NCBI GenBank assembly: GCA_947650285.1 | Contig: CANTFL010000251.1 | Location: forward strand, 310,001-374,000 | Direction of reading: 5' to 3' | Source of the DNA: Hyaloperonospora brassicae | Lineage: Eukaryota > Oomycota > Peronosporomycetes > Peronosporales > Peronosporaceae | Length of the DNA stretch: 64,000 bases | Shown here: positions 52,901-64,000 of the stretch, in pieces | Numbering within the stretch: position 1 is the stretch's first letter | How the letters are laid out: the number at the start of each line of letters is the position of its first letter | Made by a program: the position numbers and the translations under genes | The notes under the pieces: generated by a model | Database searches by the model: none | The model's input: the letters and a program-made list of their open reading frames with translations, nothing else | What the model was told of the DNA's origin: nothing

Positions 52901-54529
52901 TCCAAATCACATCATATGTTGCTTGAGCAAATAAAACCCCCGAATTCCGCGTACTGACCAAGTACTGTGAAAGCACTCGTTCCTCTTGAAGAAAATTTGG
53001 TTTCATATAAATCCATGAAACTGGTCAATCAATGATCGTATTGATTACTTCTTCAACAATTTATACACCGTTTATATTAATGATGCACCCAGGAGGTGTT
53101 ATTTTCTAGCCGTGAATCGACACTCCATCGTATTGACGTACGAAGTGCGCTACTTCATAATTATACAAAAGCTTATATAAATGAGGCATATATTTTATCA
53201 CGTCTATTATCCATTAATGATCAGATATGAATGAAAAAGTTAAAAAAATTAATAAACCGGTGAGATTTCTTTGGTTTCCGAAGATACGATATACATTCGT
53301 TACATGCAGCAGGGCACACTCATCGCTAGATCAACAACAAGACATCGGCACGATCTTTTGCTGGGAGTGCTTGCTGCAATAAGCGGGATATTCTGTTCAC
53401 GTATGCGAGTCTGGTATAATATATTCATCACTTACATGGAAGAAAACGATTATTTTGCGACAAAACATCTATGATCACGTCCTTCTTCGAAATAGCGTCG
53501 AAGCCTGTCTCATTGCAGCATTCAGTTTACTGATTCTATGCAATGTCTATCATCCTTCTGTGTCTTTGCACAAAACGATGGTCGGAGAGATTAATGGAAG
53601 TATACGCATTACATGGCCCCTCCTTGCTAAGCCAACGGCATAAAACTTTTCGATCAAAATTTGAGTAAGAGGAAGTTATCACTACTTTATGATACACTAC
53701 TTTGAACCTGTTTTCACGTCAACCTCATGACGAGAACTTTTATTTGTCAACATCTTGCAGGTAAGGTTTCAGGAATACGTCCTTCAATTAGACCAAATAT
53801 GCAGAGATAAAGCTCGACTGAAGCGACTTCCAACAGTGAGACCTGTATCTTTTATTTCGAATCTTGCCGGTAAGGATAACATCTGCAATCGATAACATAC
53901 TGGTAACTGTATTTCTTGTCGAGAATTAATATCGATCTTAAGTCAGCGACGAACTTCTTTTGCAGCGATTGCAGTAATCTGCTTGACTTTTCACCATGCA
54001 GATGTAGCATAAATCGTTTAGGATCTATAAAAAATATACTAATTTATATATATAAAAGCTTGCCTATATAGATTCAATCAGATGACGAGGATAAACACCT
54101 AAGCATACCCCATTTTCCACCAAGACATTCAATGACCAACTCTATGTCTTTTTGGCAGCTTATTCCCTCAATATTTACATAGCCAATCACTTTTGAGACA
54201 TTCTATGTGTGGTAGTTCAGACACACCGGGGCCCGACCCGATTCGATATACTGTCAATTAATATATGAATATGTTGATGATTCTGGGTATCAGGCTTTAC
54301 TAAGCATATTCTGTACTTCTTGTGAGCAATTTCAATCGGGTTACCCGAATTATACAAGTGGTGAGCCTTTGTCTGTGCTTCTGCTCTGATGTGGGAATTT
54401 TGATTCTTAGTTATTTTGCTGTCTACTCTATCTCTTTTGTGCATTAATGCTAACGACTATTCCACAAGTGAGCTCATCCCACTCACTCGAAAGGAATGCA
54501 CGCTTTTGTGAGCACTACAATACTTCCTG
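49998..54529. other. AT-rich region without supported genes
   Basis: 4.5 kb of AT-rich DNA with only short frames (below 125 codons). None has a recognised domain. Scattered text may be very old gypsy sequence, but nothing convincing was found before 54,530. Confidence 0.5.
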
Positions 54530-55610
54530 TTATATCAGATGACCATCTGATGAGCAAGATGCCAGCATCGCTTCGTATCTTTGTCTCCAGCTGACCCATT
54601 ACTCATATTATCTGAGAAATGATAAGTCTAAGATGATATAAGACTTATCATATATCTCTAGTACGACGTATGTCATCATACTGTACATATTCTGAGTTGT
54701 AGCGAATTACCAATGCTTGTTTCTACACGGTTACGGATGCGCCTCTTGCGATACAAACTGTCATCCTCTTTACCCGGATAGTCTCGCAATAAACCAAATC
54801 AAACCTACTAGCCTCAACCAACTGACCTCGAAATAATTCCGTCGACGCCATAAAAACAACTAGAGCACAAAAAATGTTGGCTTTCACCTCGGTCTTTAAG
54901 TAGATAGGGATATTATAACGCACCGGGTGCTGCAACACACATTGATTGTGTGACAAAATGAACATTCGTCAAGATGACTGTTAACTTTTCCTCCGTCTCT
55001 AATTAAGTAAAGGCACTTCTCATCTATTTACGCCGATAATTTATGTTTATTGATATTTCCAGCGCAAACATTTCAGAACTTAGGGCTCATTTCCTTATCC
55101 ATTCTAAGCGGACGACCAATTATTCCACTCCGGGGTATGTAGCACTTAGCGTAAAACACATATACGTCGTAGTCATACTTCTATCAGTGGTGAAATGTTT
55201 TATAGCATAATAATTGTAGCCATGATAATGATACATCACGATCCTGACATGAAGTATTTCTAACGAGTCTGAACATTCACTTTCCCGTCATATCAGAGAT
55301 AGATACGAAGGCGAACTATTTAAGCTTGCAAACAGCTTAAGCGCACCTACTACAAAACGAAGTTTTGATCTAGCGTCTCTGATGTAAGTTTATAGTGAAG
55401 GTTCTTGAAGAAAATACCGCAAAACGTAATATGGAATCATAACTTGTGTTTGCGTATTAATACTTTTATGCACCATACAACTTAAAAGGTGTAGAATGCG
55501 TGAGAAAATGTTGCATCTCATGCTTACCTTCGTCATGCTCACGACCTCATCTCGAGACCTGAATTCGGCTCGTGGCGGCCCAAACGATCGCACGAGCTGC
55601 ACCATTGATT
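54530..55610 (-). mobile_element. Decayed Ty3/gypsy relic (minus strand): Gag and protease parts
   Basis: Minus-strand frame 55605-55390 carries F-G-P-P-R-A-E-F-R-S-R, matching F-E-P-P-R-A-E-F-R-A-R of the intact Gag, and continues with similar spacing. At 54964-54700 the minus strand matches the Gag-protease junction and protease DNA (CACACAATCAATGTGTG-like text, and ACGGTTACGGATGCGCCTCTTGC beside ACGGTTATCGATGCGCCTGTTGC). Near 54535 a palindrome-like TATCAGATG ACCATCTGATG corresponds to the 28-bp palindrome at 16860. No frame is intact. The matching LTR may be the remnant at 57700-57960. Confidence 0.65.
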
Positions 55611-57699
55611 TTCGCGTATTGGCAAAACAAACACACGTTCGATGACACTCGATCCGGGCTTCACATCTTCGACGTACCCACTTGATTCGACATGTCCAAA
55701 CTCACAATAAGTGTGTTGGTTTCGACGTGACGGGCTGCAATTTATTCACCAAGCTTGACAAATGATTTCAGCAGTGAGTCTCCTTGGCTGCTATGAAGTT
55801 GAGGATGTCAACCTGTAACGTTTTGAGGATATGCATACTTTGGTTCAATATCAGTGGAATATCTTAATCTGTTATCAACAGTACATATTGCTTAGCGCCA
55901 TGTTACAGCAACTGCTCCGACTGATGCGAGCTTTGCGGAAGGATATTGCTTCGCTTTTCATTGGCCGTGCTAATTTGATGCTGCAATAAGTTGAAGATCG
56001 TTATATTTTGTTTGTTTCCCTTTAATGTGACCATAGACTTCTTATATATCTGTTTTTACACGCATTTTATTTATTCCGAATAGTTGTAAATTCGTACGTT
56101 GCATATCGATATTGATACTCTCTTGTTTAGGATTGGTGGCATGCATTACATTTTCCATACAGTCTTTGTTGCTCAAGATTATCGATATATGTAGAAGATA
56201 AGTTTGCTTCGAATAAACAGGGTTGCTGTGCGCTTCTCTCTTAGTCTGCGGGGTCACATAGAGAAAACGAGATATGATTTATATGCGGCTTGATTTAAAA
56301 CATTAATTTGAATCATTACCTGCTCGATCACCTCGACAAAATATGTATTAATTGCAATCCAAAAGAAGATCTGTATAGCTATGGGCTCTAGAAAACTGCA
56401 CTTATTTATACTTTGTAGAACCTTTTGTCTTTAAAACTTTCGGTGGTCTTAACTGTATCATGTTTTGAAGATAGACGTAGACATCATTCGAAATTATGAT
56501 ACGTTTAGCTTTTTCACATGTTCGTTATTGTAAGAGCGACCAGGTTTTTCTACATTTTGACATACACAAAGACATCAGGCAATTTATATGCAATCGTCTC
56601 ACGTATATACTTACTCGATACCTCAAAAGTTAGCAGTTTGCAATGAAGGATGTATCTGTATGATAGGAAGTCTTATTTTGACGAAAAAAGGGTCACATTC
56701 ATGTTGGACGTGCGGAAGCTACTATACTTTCTACTTGCGCACTAATACAATTTCTTACGCACTTGCTTTAAATACACATAGCGACCCAATGCGAGGTTAG
56801 TGTTTCCGATGATATCAAATTGATCACGATGCCACGAAAAAGTTTATAAGCATCCGAAGATTGTGCGTGATTCTACTTCTCTCGATATCATGTTCTTTCT
56901 ACTCACGAACATTGCTAAATAGATTATACGGTCGCGGAAGGGTGATCTTAGCTTGATTATTTTCATGCAAAATATCTTATTAATGTAAACGGTCATCTTA
57001 CAAGCATCTCAAGAATGTTTCGAAGGACTATTACGTCCACTCGGTCTCGAGATGTGCAGTCATAATATATACGATCGAAAATCAAGAGGTCACTCCTATG
57101 CCGATGCATAGTGTACGTTTAGGGTCACGCTTACTCTGCTCGTGCTCATTGTCCTCGCGAAATTTAAATTAAGCGACTATTACGATCAATATCGAGTTTC
57201 TACGACACATCAGGTCTTGTAATATCCGCGAGATGTTTTTGCATCGTCTAAAAATCGCTGACGCACCATTCATTATAATAGTCGCCAAGCCCATGCTTGT
57301 GGCTAAATCATACATTATTATTGATCTTGTTTTGCTAAATGAAAGCTTGCGAAAATCATGGGTCTAGTCGACATGCGTGAAAAAGTAATACGATTGTGTA
57401 AAAGATTTTTAGCAAGTAGAGCTTTATGCACGCTCATCCTGAAACTTTATAGAAAAACATGCCTATATGCGTCTCGACATCGATGAAATTGGCAATAACG
57501 GTCCATTAAAAGAGTAGCTCATCTGTGGCGCACAGCTAGCGTTTTTGCCGCAATCAAACTAAGTTTGTTGAACGGGGAACTAAACGCTTGTACTGACAGA
57601 GAATGAGCGACTTACACTATCCGCATTGCTGATAGATGTCTTAATACTTACGTCGAGCTATAATAAGTCGATAGTTTTAGGCTGCCTGAAATTATATAT
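55611..57699. other. AT-rich region, probably decayed gypsy 5' part
   Basis: No supported gene. It lies between a Gag match and an LTR-like remnant on the minus strand, so it may be the leader of that relic, but nothing is recognisable base by base. Confidence 0.4.
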
Positions 57700-57960
57700 T
57701 TGATCGTACAATGGCGATAGCAACCAAAAATACGCAATGAGGCTGCTTTCTCGCCACTCATTGTGCGCGTCTAGCAGCAATTGGTATTATAGTAGGTTTA
57801 GTAAATATCCCATAGCGACCATTTACTGCAGCAAAAATCGAATGTTACATTCGACGATGACATTCCTTCAACACTAACATAGCAATGTAAATATTGTAGA
57901 AGATTATAAAACAAGATCATATTTCTCATCAACACCTAGCTTTGGTGTCAATGGCATCTT
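57700..57960 (-). repeat. Gypsy LTR remnant
   Basis: CCACTCATTGTGCGCGTCTAGCAGCAATTGG near 57758-57788 is the conserved central block of this LTR clade (CCACCCATTGCGCGC.. in the solo LTRs at 35654 and 58093). The ends are not recognisable, so the limits are approximate. Confidence 0.6.
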
Positions 57961-58092
57961 ACGGAATCACCCCGATTGTTGCTTGAGAGAAATCAACAGG
58001 ACCTGACTCCCTTCATACAAAGTAGCCACTGCTCTCTTTACAATAAGCTCTTCGTATGTAATGTAAATTGCAGCTTTTGAGGAGACTGTCCC

Positions 58093-58531
58093 TGTAACGG
58101 GGCACTGTTGACTACGTACTGGTTGACCAGTACGGAGTATACTTCCACTGACGACAGTGGTCGACAGTGCTCTGCTAGGTGTTGAAGGAACACAGAGGAA
58201 GCAAAGGAGACTAAGTAGTCAGACTAGTCTCTGGTAAAAGTAAAACTGTATTAATATAATTAAGTCCTATAACTTCTTGAATCTCTGTTGTCCTGACTTA
58301 ATTATAGTAATATAACTAAATGTATGATGACGTCTACTCACCACCCATTGCGCGCGTCTAGCAGCGATTGGTGGGTTGATATCATCACGATATCAACCAA
58401 TGAGTAGACCCTTCGGTCATCTCAACAATATCACCATACTCTGTGATATCGTTAAAAGAATATTCGACGTAATATTCTTTATTGTCAGATTGTTTTGATG
58501 ACAATTTCATGTAACAAGCTACCCTGTTACA
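58093..58531 (-). repeat. Solo LTR, gypsy relative (439 bp)
   Basis: Ends TGTAACGGGGCA (left) and CCTGTTACA (right). The flanks GTCCC (58088-58092) and GGCCC (58532-58536) fit a TSD with one later change. The minus-strand order matches the intact LTR: TGACAATAAAGAATAT near the start, the ACCAATCGC...GCGCGCAATGG block in the middle. Internal inverted repeats are again frequent (GTACTGGT TG ACCAGTAC; AAGAATATT with AATATTCTT). Confidence 0.88.
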
Positions 58532-61050
58532 GGCCCCAAGATCAATGCGGGTCGCGTTAAAAATGAATTTGTGCCAGGATTGAAGAATCAATGTACCCTC
58601 ACGGTACCAATTACTGTTACAACATTTATGTATGAAATGGAATAAGATTTGAAGATTGGATTCGGTGCGAAGCTACCCGTTAGTGCTGCTTGTTTGTCAT
58701 TTCGGTCATTAGACCTCAACAGCCTCAACGACCCTGTTCTATTATGATCTTTGGCTGTTCAATCCCATCAATTAATTAGGCGGCATGGAGATATCAAAAG
58801 TTATACGATTGATCCTACGGAAGATCGACGTGATGGTGACGGGGTCGACATTAGACCGTATCGATCGTTCCTATACCTTTTTTGGAGTGCTTAATTTTAA
58901 CAGTACCGTCGTCGTCGCATTGAACAGGGACAAAGAGGCGCCCGGCCTCGTCGCGCTCTTGCAGTATCGATCGTTTTTAGCTGTAGAAGTCGGTAGATAT
59001 GCATCGATGTTTAATAGCTCAGGATATTATACTAATGGAAAATGTACGCATCTCCGTTACGAGTCTGTTTGGCTTCTGTCGTTGGACTTAAGCTGCATAA
59101 AATTGTGACAATGTGAAGTCGGGCAAACATGCCCATTTGTTAAAATAGTCGCACTCACGGGTCCATAATACATGGCAGATTACTTGGCGAACAAAACAAT
59201 GGATACATGGAGGAGAAGAGAGCTCGAATCGGCAATTTAAATGCAGGTCACTGGCCCACAGTACACAGAAATGAAGTTCGGATCTTTGAAGCACGCGTTT
59301 GCAGTGTTTCAAGGCCGCAAACAACTATTGGATACCCAAAGGAGCAAGGTGGCAAAAACCTAGTAAGCCGACAGTGAGTGATCAGGTGGAGGGTAGAACA
59401 GACATGGTAAGGTTTAAGTAAAATTAGATGACTTTATTGTACCTCACTGCGAAGTTCAAACGAAAAGGAATTGACACGAGACACCTGAAAAGCACAAATA
59501 AGCGCAGTATCGACAATAAAATATTAAATGCGATATCGCTTTGTACACGGATCAGCTGTGTAGAGCTCAAAAGTAATGTGTAATCAAGAAACGGATACGA
59601 CGGCGGTCAATTACGTATGAGTTTACACCTTCGGGGCAGAAAAGGTAAGCACAATTGAGATGACATCATTTATCATAGTTGTCAGTACGACATTATGGTG
59701 GGGTATTTATCGTGCGGTCTCGTGGCAGTATGAAGACGATTCGATGTAGCCGAATAACCGGCTGACTATTGTTGTCCAGAACACAGTTCGATGTGCAATC
59801 GTCATCGGCAAATATCGGCTGAACGTCATTCTGAGATAGAGGGCATTTTCTTTTACGTCGCTATGTCCGTCACCTCTTTGGAGCACCCTGGCAGATTTTG
59901 CCGTGGAGACAAACTACGCAAACTTTGCAAACAGTATTGAGTGGGTTGAGTAATGAATTCTTTTGGAAAATAGGTGAAAAGGGTTCGAACCCGAAGTTGT
60001 TGCGCTTCGAGCAATAGTGGAGCAAGTGATTTTCTTCGGTATGGCGCGCACGAGCGACGTGACACCTGCTTGTCTAACAGACTGATAAAGACATATATAA
60101 AGAATATTCAGAGGGTAACAAAAAGGACAACGTCGGTAGCCCTACCTCGCGCTATGGTCAGAAGACTGCGTTATCGCTTTTGTATGAAGCATTCGTCCTC
60201 AAAGTCGAGAATCCTTCCAGCAGTATCGGTGTAGCAACACTACATCAACTATTACTTGTTCATGATAACCTGGTCTTTTGTCTTGTTAGTATCTAGCCAA
60301 ATCGAGGTAGAACTTGCTGTTTATCTACCATAAGCAATCAGTGCCCGTAAAGACCGTCGTCGTGTATTTTGACTCGCTTTTTAACGTCGAATGATGATGT
60401 CAGTTTCCAGTTCAGTAGCACATATACAGCTATACCACTTCTTATTTTTCTGTCTACGTGTACCTACAGGTATGACCAGCTTCTGGTCACGGAACGCTGT
60501 ACTATACATCAGCGCATGACGATACCGCCACGTTTACGCAATATCTCAATCTGCCGTGTCCACAACGACTCATGTAGTCGTCTTTTGAAGCGGATCTGAT
60601 ACACCTCCTAGCCAGAGGAAGGCGTTCTGATTAGTGAGCGAGGTAGTCCTATACAAGAACTTGACTCTACGAGTCAACGATCTTACAGATCTAGGTTCTT
60701 GTCCAAGGGACCCAGAAGTATTCAATCAATCTACGGCACCGTGTGCTTGCTAGCCGGTGTCTCCGTAAGAATTAACTCTTATTAATATCGAAGACTACCT
60801 AGGAAGGCACGTGTTGTTGATAAATTTGAGGGGAGCTAAACTTTTTTTTTATATCTAAAATAACACTCTAGAATAACCGTACTTAATTTTGACACTAATA
60901 CTCTAATTTATACCTTTTAAATGATCTCGTACTTTGGTGTCCGGCACACGCTATCCTCCAACAACTGATACGATGATGGCGTTCTAATATAATGTTAATG
61001 GCGTCTCACCCCTGTTGTAAACCACACATGTTACCCCGTTAAATTCTCCT
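58532..61050. other. AT-rich region without supported genes
   Basis: The longest frame (58785-59108, ATG start, 107 codons) has no recognised domain. Near 59,988 the palindrome GGGTTCGAACCC imitates a tRNA T-arm, but no acceptor stem can be drawn. The right end may hold the 3' LTR of the following minus-strand gypsy element: reversed text near 61,030-61,055 gives TTAACGGGGTAACATG. Confidence 0.45.
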
Positions 61051-61159
61051 TTACCAGACGGAATTTATTACAAAACGTCAACCATATACTTTTCTTGATG
61101 AGGTCGGGTTGTGTGCGCTCAACCTCACGATTTGCTAAAAACACAAATCACTAAACACC

Positions 61160-62456
61160 ATGGCATCGCCAAAAGACGAGTTTCCGACTCTTGCTTCATA
61201 TCTCAGTCTTCATGAGGATGTGGAATATGGTAGCATTTCCATTGTTTGTAGTGAAGGAGGGACGATGTCCAACCCACCTGTGCCTGAGTTACGACCTCGC
61301 TCGGCACTAAATACGTTCATCGAACGTAGTGACACCAACGCGACAGCGGCGCAGCATCCTTCATCGGATGCTGGGAAAACCATCGTCACATACCCGCTCG
61401 ATGAGCAACAAAAGCTGGTCATTCACAAATAAATGATGGCTCTCCGCCACTCACAGACTGACAAGGTCCTAAAAAGGCATCGCGGAAATGTGTTTACAAC
61501 ATCCGACGTGAAGGAACGTCTTCGTCAAACAGTTGGTCGTTATCTGTCCACTCAAGCCATCGGCCAAGAGGCTACTTTGCGGGAGGATATTGCCTTCCGG
61601 CAGGCACTACACGAAAGGTATCTCAAAATTTATTTGACAACACAAAGCAACTACCAGTCTCTCCTTGAAAGCATAGATCATCGTGATCCGGTTCGGCATA
61701 TTAAAAGAGTGCCCTTACTCTTGTTCGCTGGTGCATTACTCGAGGAAGAAGAAGGTCACTTCATTCGCTGGGTCTATCGAGATCGACACCTCGGCCGTGT
61801 ACGGGTCTGAGAGCAAGTACCATCGTGGCAGATTTCGTATTGATCGGATGATTCGGTATGAATGCGCCAATCTTAAGACCAGAGACCAATTGCGAGCTCG
61901 TGCCCACTACGCTTCGGCTATGCCGGTTGCGGGGGTTCTGTCCAAATGTTGCGGAGCTGTTCGCGTCCTTCCGTCGCTATAAGTGAGAAGCGATCTCGTT
62001 CTCCGAATGGCCCTTGACGTTACTTTAAAAATATTTTCGACGTATGGGCAATCCTGACGAAGGATTAATTATACTCCCATTATTGTTCTGACTGGGGTTA
62101 CTCTCGCCAATATACCAGATACTGACATTGGCTATGACGACGACGTCGTTCCAAAAGTCCATCCACATACAACTGATGGTCCCCTTGATCACCGAGCAGC
62201 GTCGGTGAAGGTAGATGTATCTAGGGAGGAGCATGAGAAGCTACATCTCGAAGTAAATTGTCCCCCCGAGACCGTGGGTAAGACCCAGAGTACGCTTGAC
62301 ACGATGCAAACTCGCCTTCAGAAGTTAAGGTAGGGTCTTACACGGATAAAGGCTCATCTTGACACCCTCGACCGGATTCAGCAGCCGATTGCCTGGCCAA
62401 TTGTTGCGGTGCAAGCGCCTCCAAGTTCACGTGGGACGGATCCCGATACAGCTTAA
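61160..62456 (+). pseudogene. Plus-strand ORF convergent with the second gypsy element (broken)
   Basis: The ATG at 61160 opens 90 codons, then TAA at 61430-61432. The same frame continues from 61433 to 61810. A frame change leads into 61683-61982 and on to a Glu/Leu-rich coiled-coil-like part (E-E-H-E-K-L-H-L-E-V; T-L-D-T-M-Q-T-R-L-Q-K-L) ending at 62456. The protein is not recognised. It reads against the gypsy pol at 62427 onward, tail to tail with a 30-bp overlap. This is the same place and orientation as the antisense ORF of the intact element, and it has the same acidic N-terminus and charged coil at the C-terminus. I infer it is the homologous antisense gene, decayed; sequence similarity by eye is weak. 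Confidence 0.5.
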
Positions 62457-64000
62457 GTAAGCCAACGTGAAAGCAGGATGTGTGCGCAATTTGCGCGAAA
62501 GGTTGAGCGTATACGCAAGTCTCTTCTTATAGGCGATTGTGAATGGTCCAATGAAGCGCGGATGCAACTTTGTGTTGAAGACAGCGGACCCTGCATTTGT
62601 AGGTAGGTTTTTAGCATTGAGTGATACTTGGTATCCGACCTCGTACCGTTCAATACAAACTCTTCCTTTGGCATCTGATTGCTCTTTCGATTTTTCTTGG
62701 CTATTAGCCAGTGCGTCACACGCATGGCGTAAGACATTCAATCGCGTTGCGAGAAACCCGCTGAATTGTTTGTGAATAATACCAGGAATAATTTCAGCTA
62801 GCCGGTCGTCCATCGCTCCCCCACCAAGCCCTGAACCACGTTGTGGTAGCGTTAACGGAGCGCGAGGGTTTGTGAGGTCTTTCACGTAGAACGGAGTAAA
62901 TCCTGTATAGACATGAACATCATTTTTTAAAGAAAACTCAACAACAGGAAGCATGGAACGCCAACGTTTCGGCAGCGCAACCTCTTCGTAACACCTCGCC
63001 AAAAACGCGGTACACTCGATTGGTTTGATCATCGGTCTGCGGATGAATCGCTGTGGACATGTCTAAGCGTGTGTCTAGGACCTTCAAGACGGACTGTCCA
63101 AAATTCCAAGCGAAGCGAGGATTCATATCATAGACAATTGCCACAGGCAAGCTGTGTTATCGAAGACTCGATCTATAAACAGCGTAGTTGTAACTTCATC
63201 AACAATGTTATTCGGTACAGACGCCGAGTGAGCCATCTTGATCAAACGGTTAACAAAGACCACAATACCCATATTGTCGTACGAATCTTTCAGACGGTCG
63301 AGCATGAAATCGATAATGATGAACTCCCAACACTCTTTGGGTACAGGTAAAATATTTTGCAGCGCAACCTCATGTGCTGGGGGTTTAACCCGATGACACG
63401 TTTCACGCGTACGCAAATATGTGCTGGCCATTTATAAAGTTCGGACCACCAAGCGTTTTGGATAACTGAGATATAGGTGTTCCCTTTACCGAGATGGACA
63501 TTCAACGCAGTACTTTGTGAATCATGGAGGATTCGATATTTTAACTACTCATCGTGCAAGGAAACGATACGAGAAGTACCCTCAACATCCGTGACGTAGT
63601 ACAACAGGCCGTGATGGATGGAGTATCGATGTGGCCGCGCACGTAATTGTGCTGACAATTCTATGTCTGAGTCCTTAAACTTCTCGCTTCCAAGATTATG
63701 TAGCAGAGTCACACAGTGATCATCGTTTGCGTAAGATGTACGGATTAGGTCAGTAACTGACGACGACAGAGTCGTAACATGCATGAGCAAGCTCATAGTC
63801 TGGCCTGTGTGGTAAAGTCACTAATTAAATTAAATGATGGGACGTGGATCGGTGGCCACCCAGTTAAGGTGTCACTTACAGGTGGAAAATGAGGCCATGG
63901 GACCTGGCGATCGAATGAAGAGATGGAAACTGATCTCAATGGGAACCGGCGATCTGGTCCAACTGTCACCAAACCGATGGATACGGATCGACCTGAGACG
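62427..64000 (-). mobile_element. pol: Second Ty3/gypsy element, integrase part (minus strand, runs off the edge)
   Basis: From right to left on the minus strand: 63796-63545 matches the RNase H-integrase linker of the intact element (Y-S-I-H-H-G-L-L-Y-Y beside Y-S-T-R-N-G-L-L-Y-Y). Then comes T-C-H-R-V-K-P (HHCC finger) near 63395, I-I-D-F-M-L and I-V-Y-D-M-N-P-R-F (first two catalytic Asp), H-P-Q-T-D-D-Q-T and F-G-E-V-L-R (Glu) near 63030-63110. The 63032-62427 frame ends with F-I-G-P-F-T-I (GPY/F) and L-R-T-H-P-A-F. Several frame changes show decay. It belongs to the same clade as the intact element but is clearly diverged. No chromodomain is visible after the GPY/F part. Confidence 0.82.

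Noticed and set aside
58785..59108. 107-codon ATG-initiated frame in AT-rich DNA
   Set aside because: No domain, no similarity to neighbours; kept only as a note in the region entry.
59985..60000. tRNA-like T-arm motif GGGTTCGAACCC
   Set aside because: No matching acceptor stem, D-arm or A-box at the right distance; a palindrome by chance.

Overview
The window reads as nuclear DNA of an oomycete, most likely Peronosporales (a Phytophthora or downy-mildew relative). I infer this from the recognisable oomycete flavour of the retrotransposons (a copia element with the usual oomycete Gag, a chromodomain Ty3/gypsy element, and a LINE with an RNase H domain), a secreted trypsin-like protein with a destroyed catalytic triad that resembles the glucanase-inhibitor (GIP) family, and compact, nearly intron-free genes. 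There is no prokaryotic layout. Translated frames often begin at GTG or TTG, so starts here were moved to real ATG codons.

Positions 1 to about 30,400 are one nested transposon stack. The oldest layer is a minus-strand LINE (LINE B), which begins near 30,355 and runs leftward out of the window. Three later elements split its RNase H region, each with its own target-site duplication (TSD): a Ty3/gypsy chromovirus (14802-22788, TSD CAACC), a related plus-strand LINE (LINE A, 5583-14719, 17-bp TSD) and a Ty1/copia element (40-5412, TSD ACATG). With the insertions removed, the three sites lie within about 250 bp of LINE B. All four elements carry stops or frameshifts.

Positions 30,700-33,700 form a small gene island: a PH-domain protein on the plus strand with a 19-bp minisatellite upstream, and a convergent sphingosine-kinase-like gene on the minus strand. 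From 34.7 to 38.5 kb there is a heavily decayed gypsy relative interrupted by a solo LTR, with a second solo LTR at its right end. A GIP-like gene lies at 40.7-41.5 kb and a fragment of a pogo/jerky-type transposase at 44.7-45.3 kb. Two paralogous, probably mitochondrial proteins sit at 46.3-47.1 kb and 48.95-50.0 kb. The second needs one 120-bp intron, which restores an N-terminal presequence. From 50 kb the DNA is AT-rich and mostly decayed: a minus-strand gypsy remnant (54.5-58 kb), a solo LTR (58.1-58.5 kb), and a second gypsy element (about 61.1 kb to the right edge, minus strand).

The strongest unexplained signals are in the gypsy clade. First, the 8-kb element is tiled from end to end with short, often perfect inverted repeats. 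I verified 21 with stems of at least 9 bp, in LTR-adjacent, gag, pol and antisense regions alike; the LINE and copia elements show no such pattern by eye, and the diverged solo LTRs of the clade do show it. Second, it carries a long antisense ORF (22267 to 20792, one internal stop) that meets the integrase ORF tail to tail and overlaps a sense chromodomain. The second, diverged gypsy element has a convergent plus-strand ORF in the same relative place.
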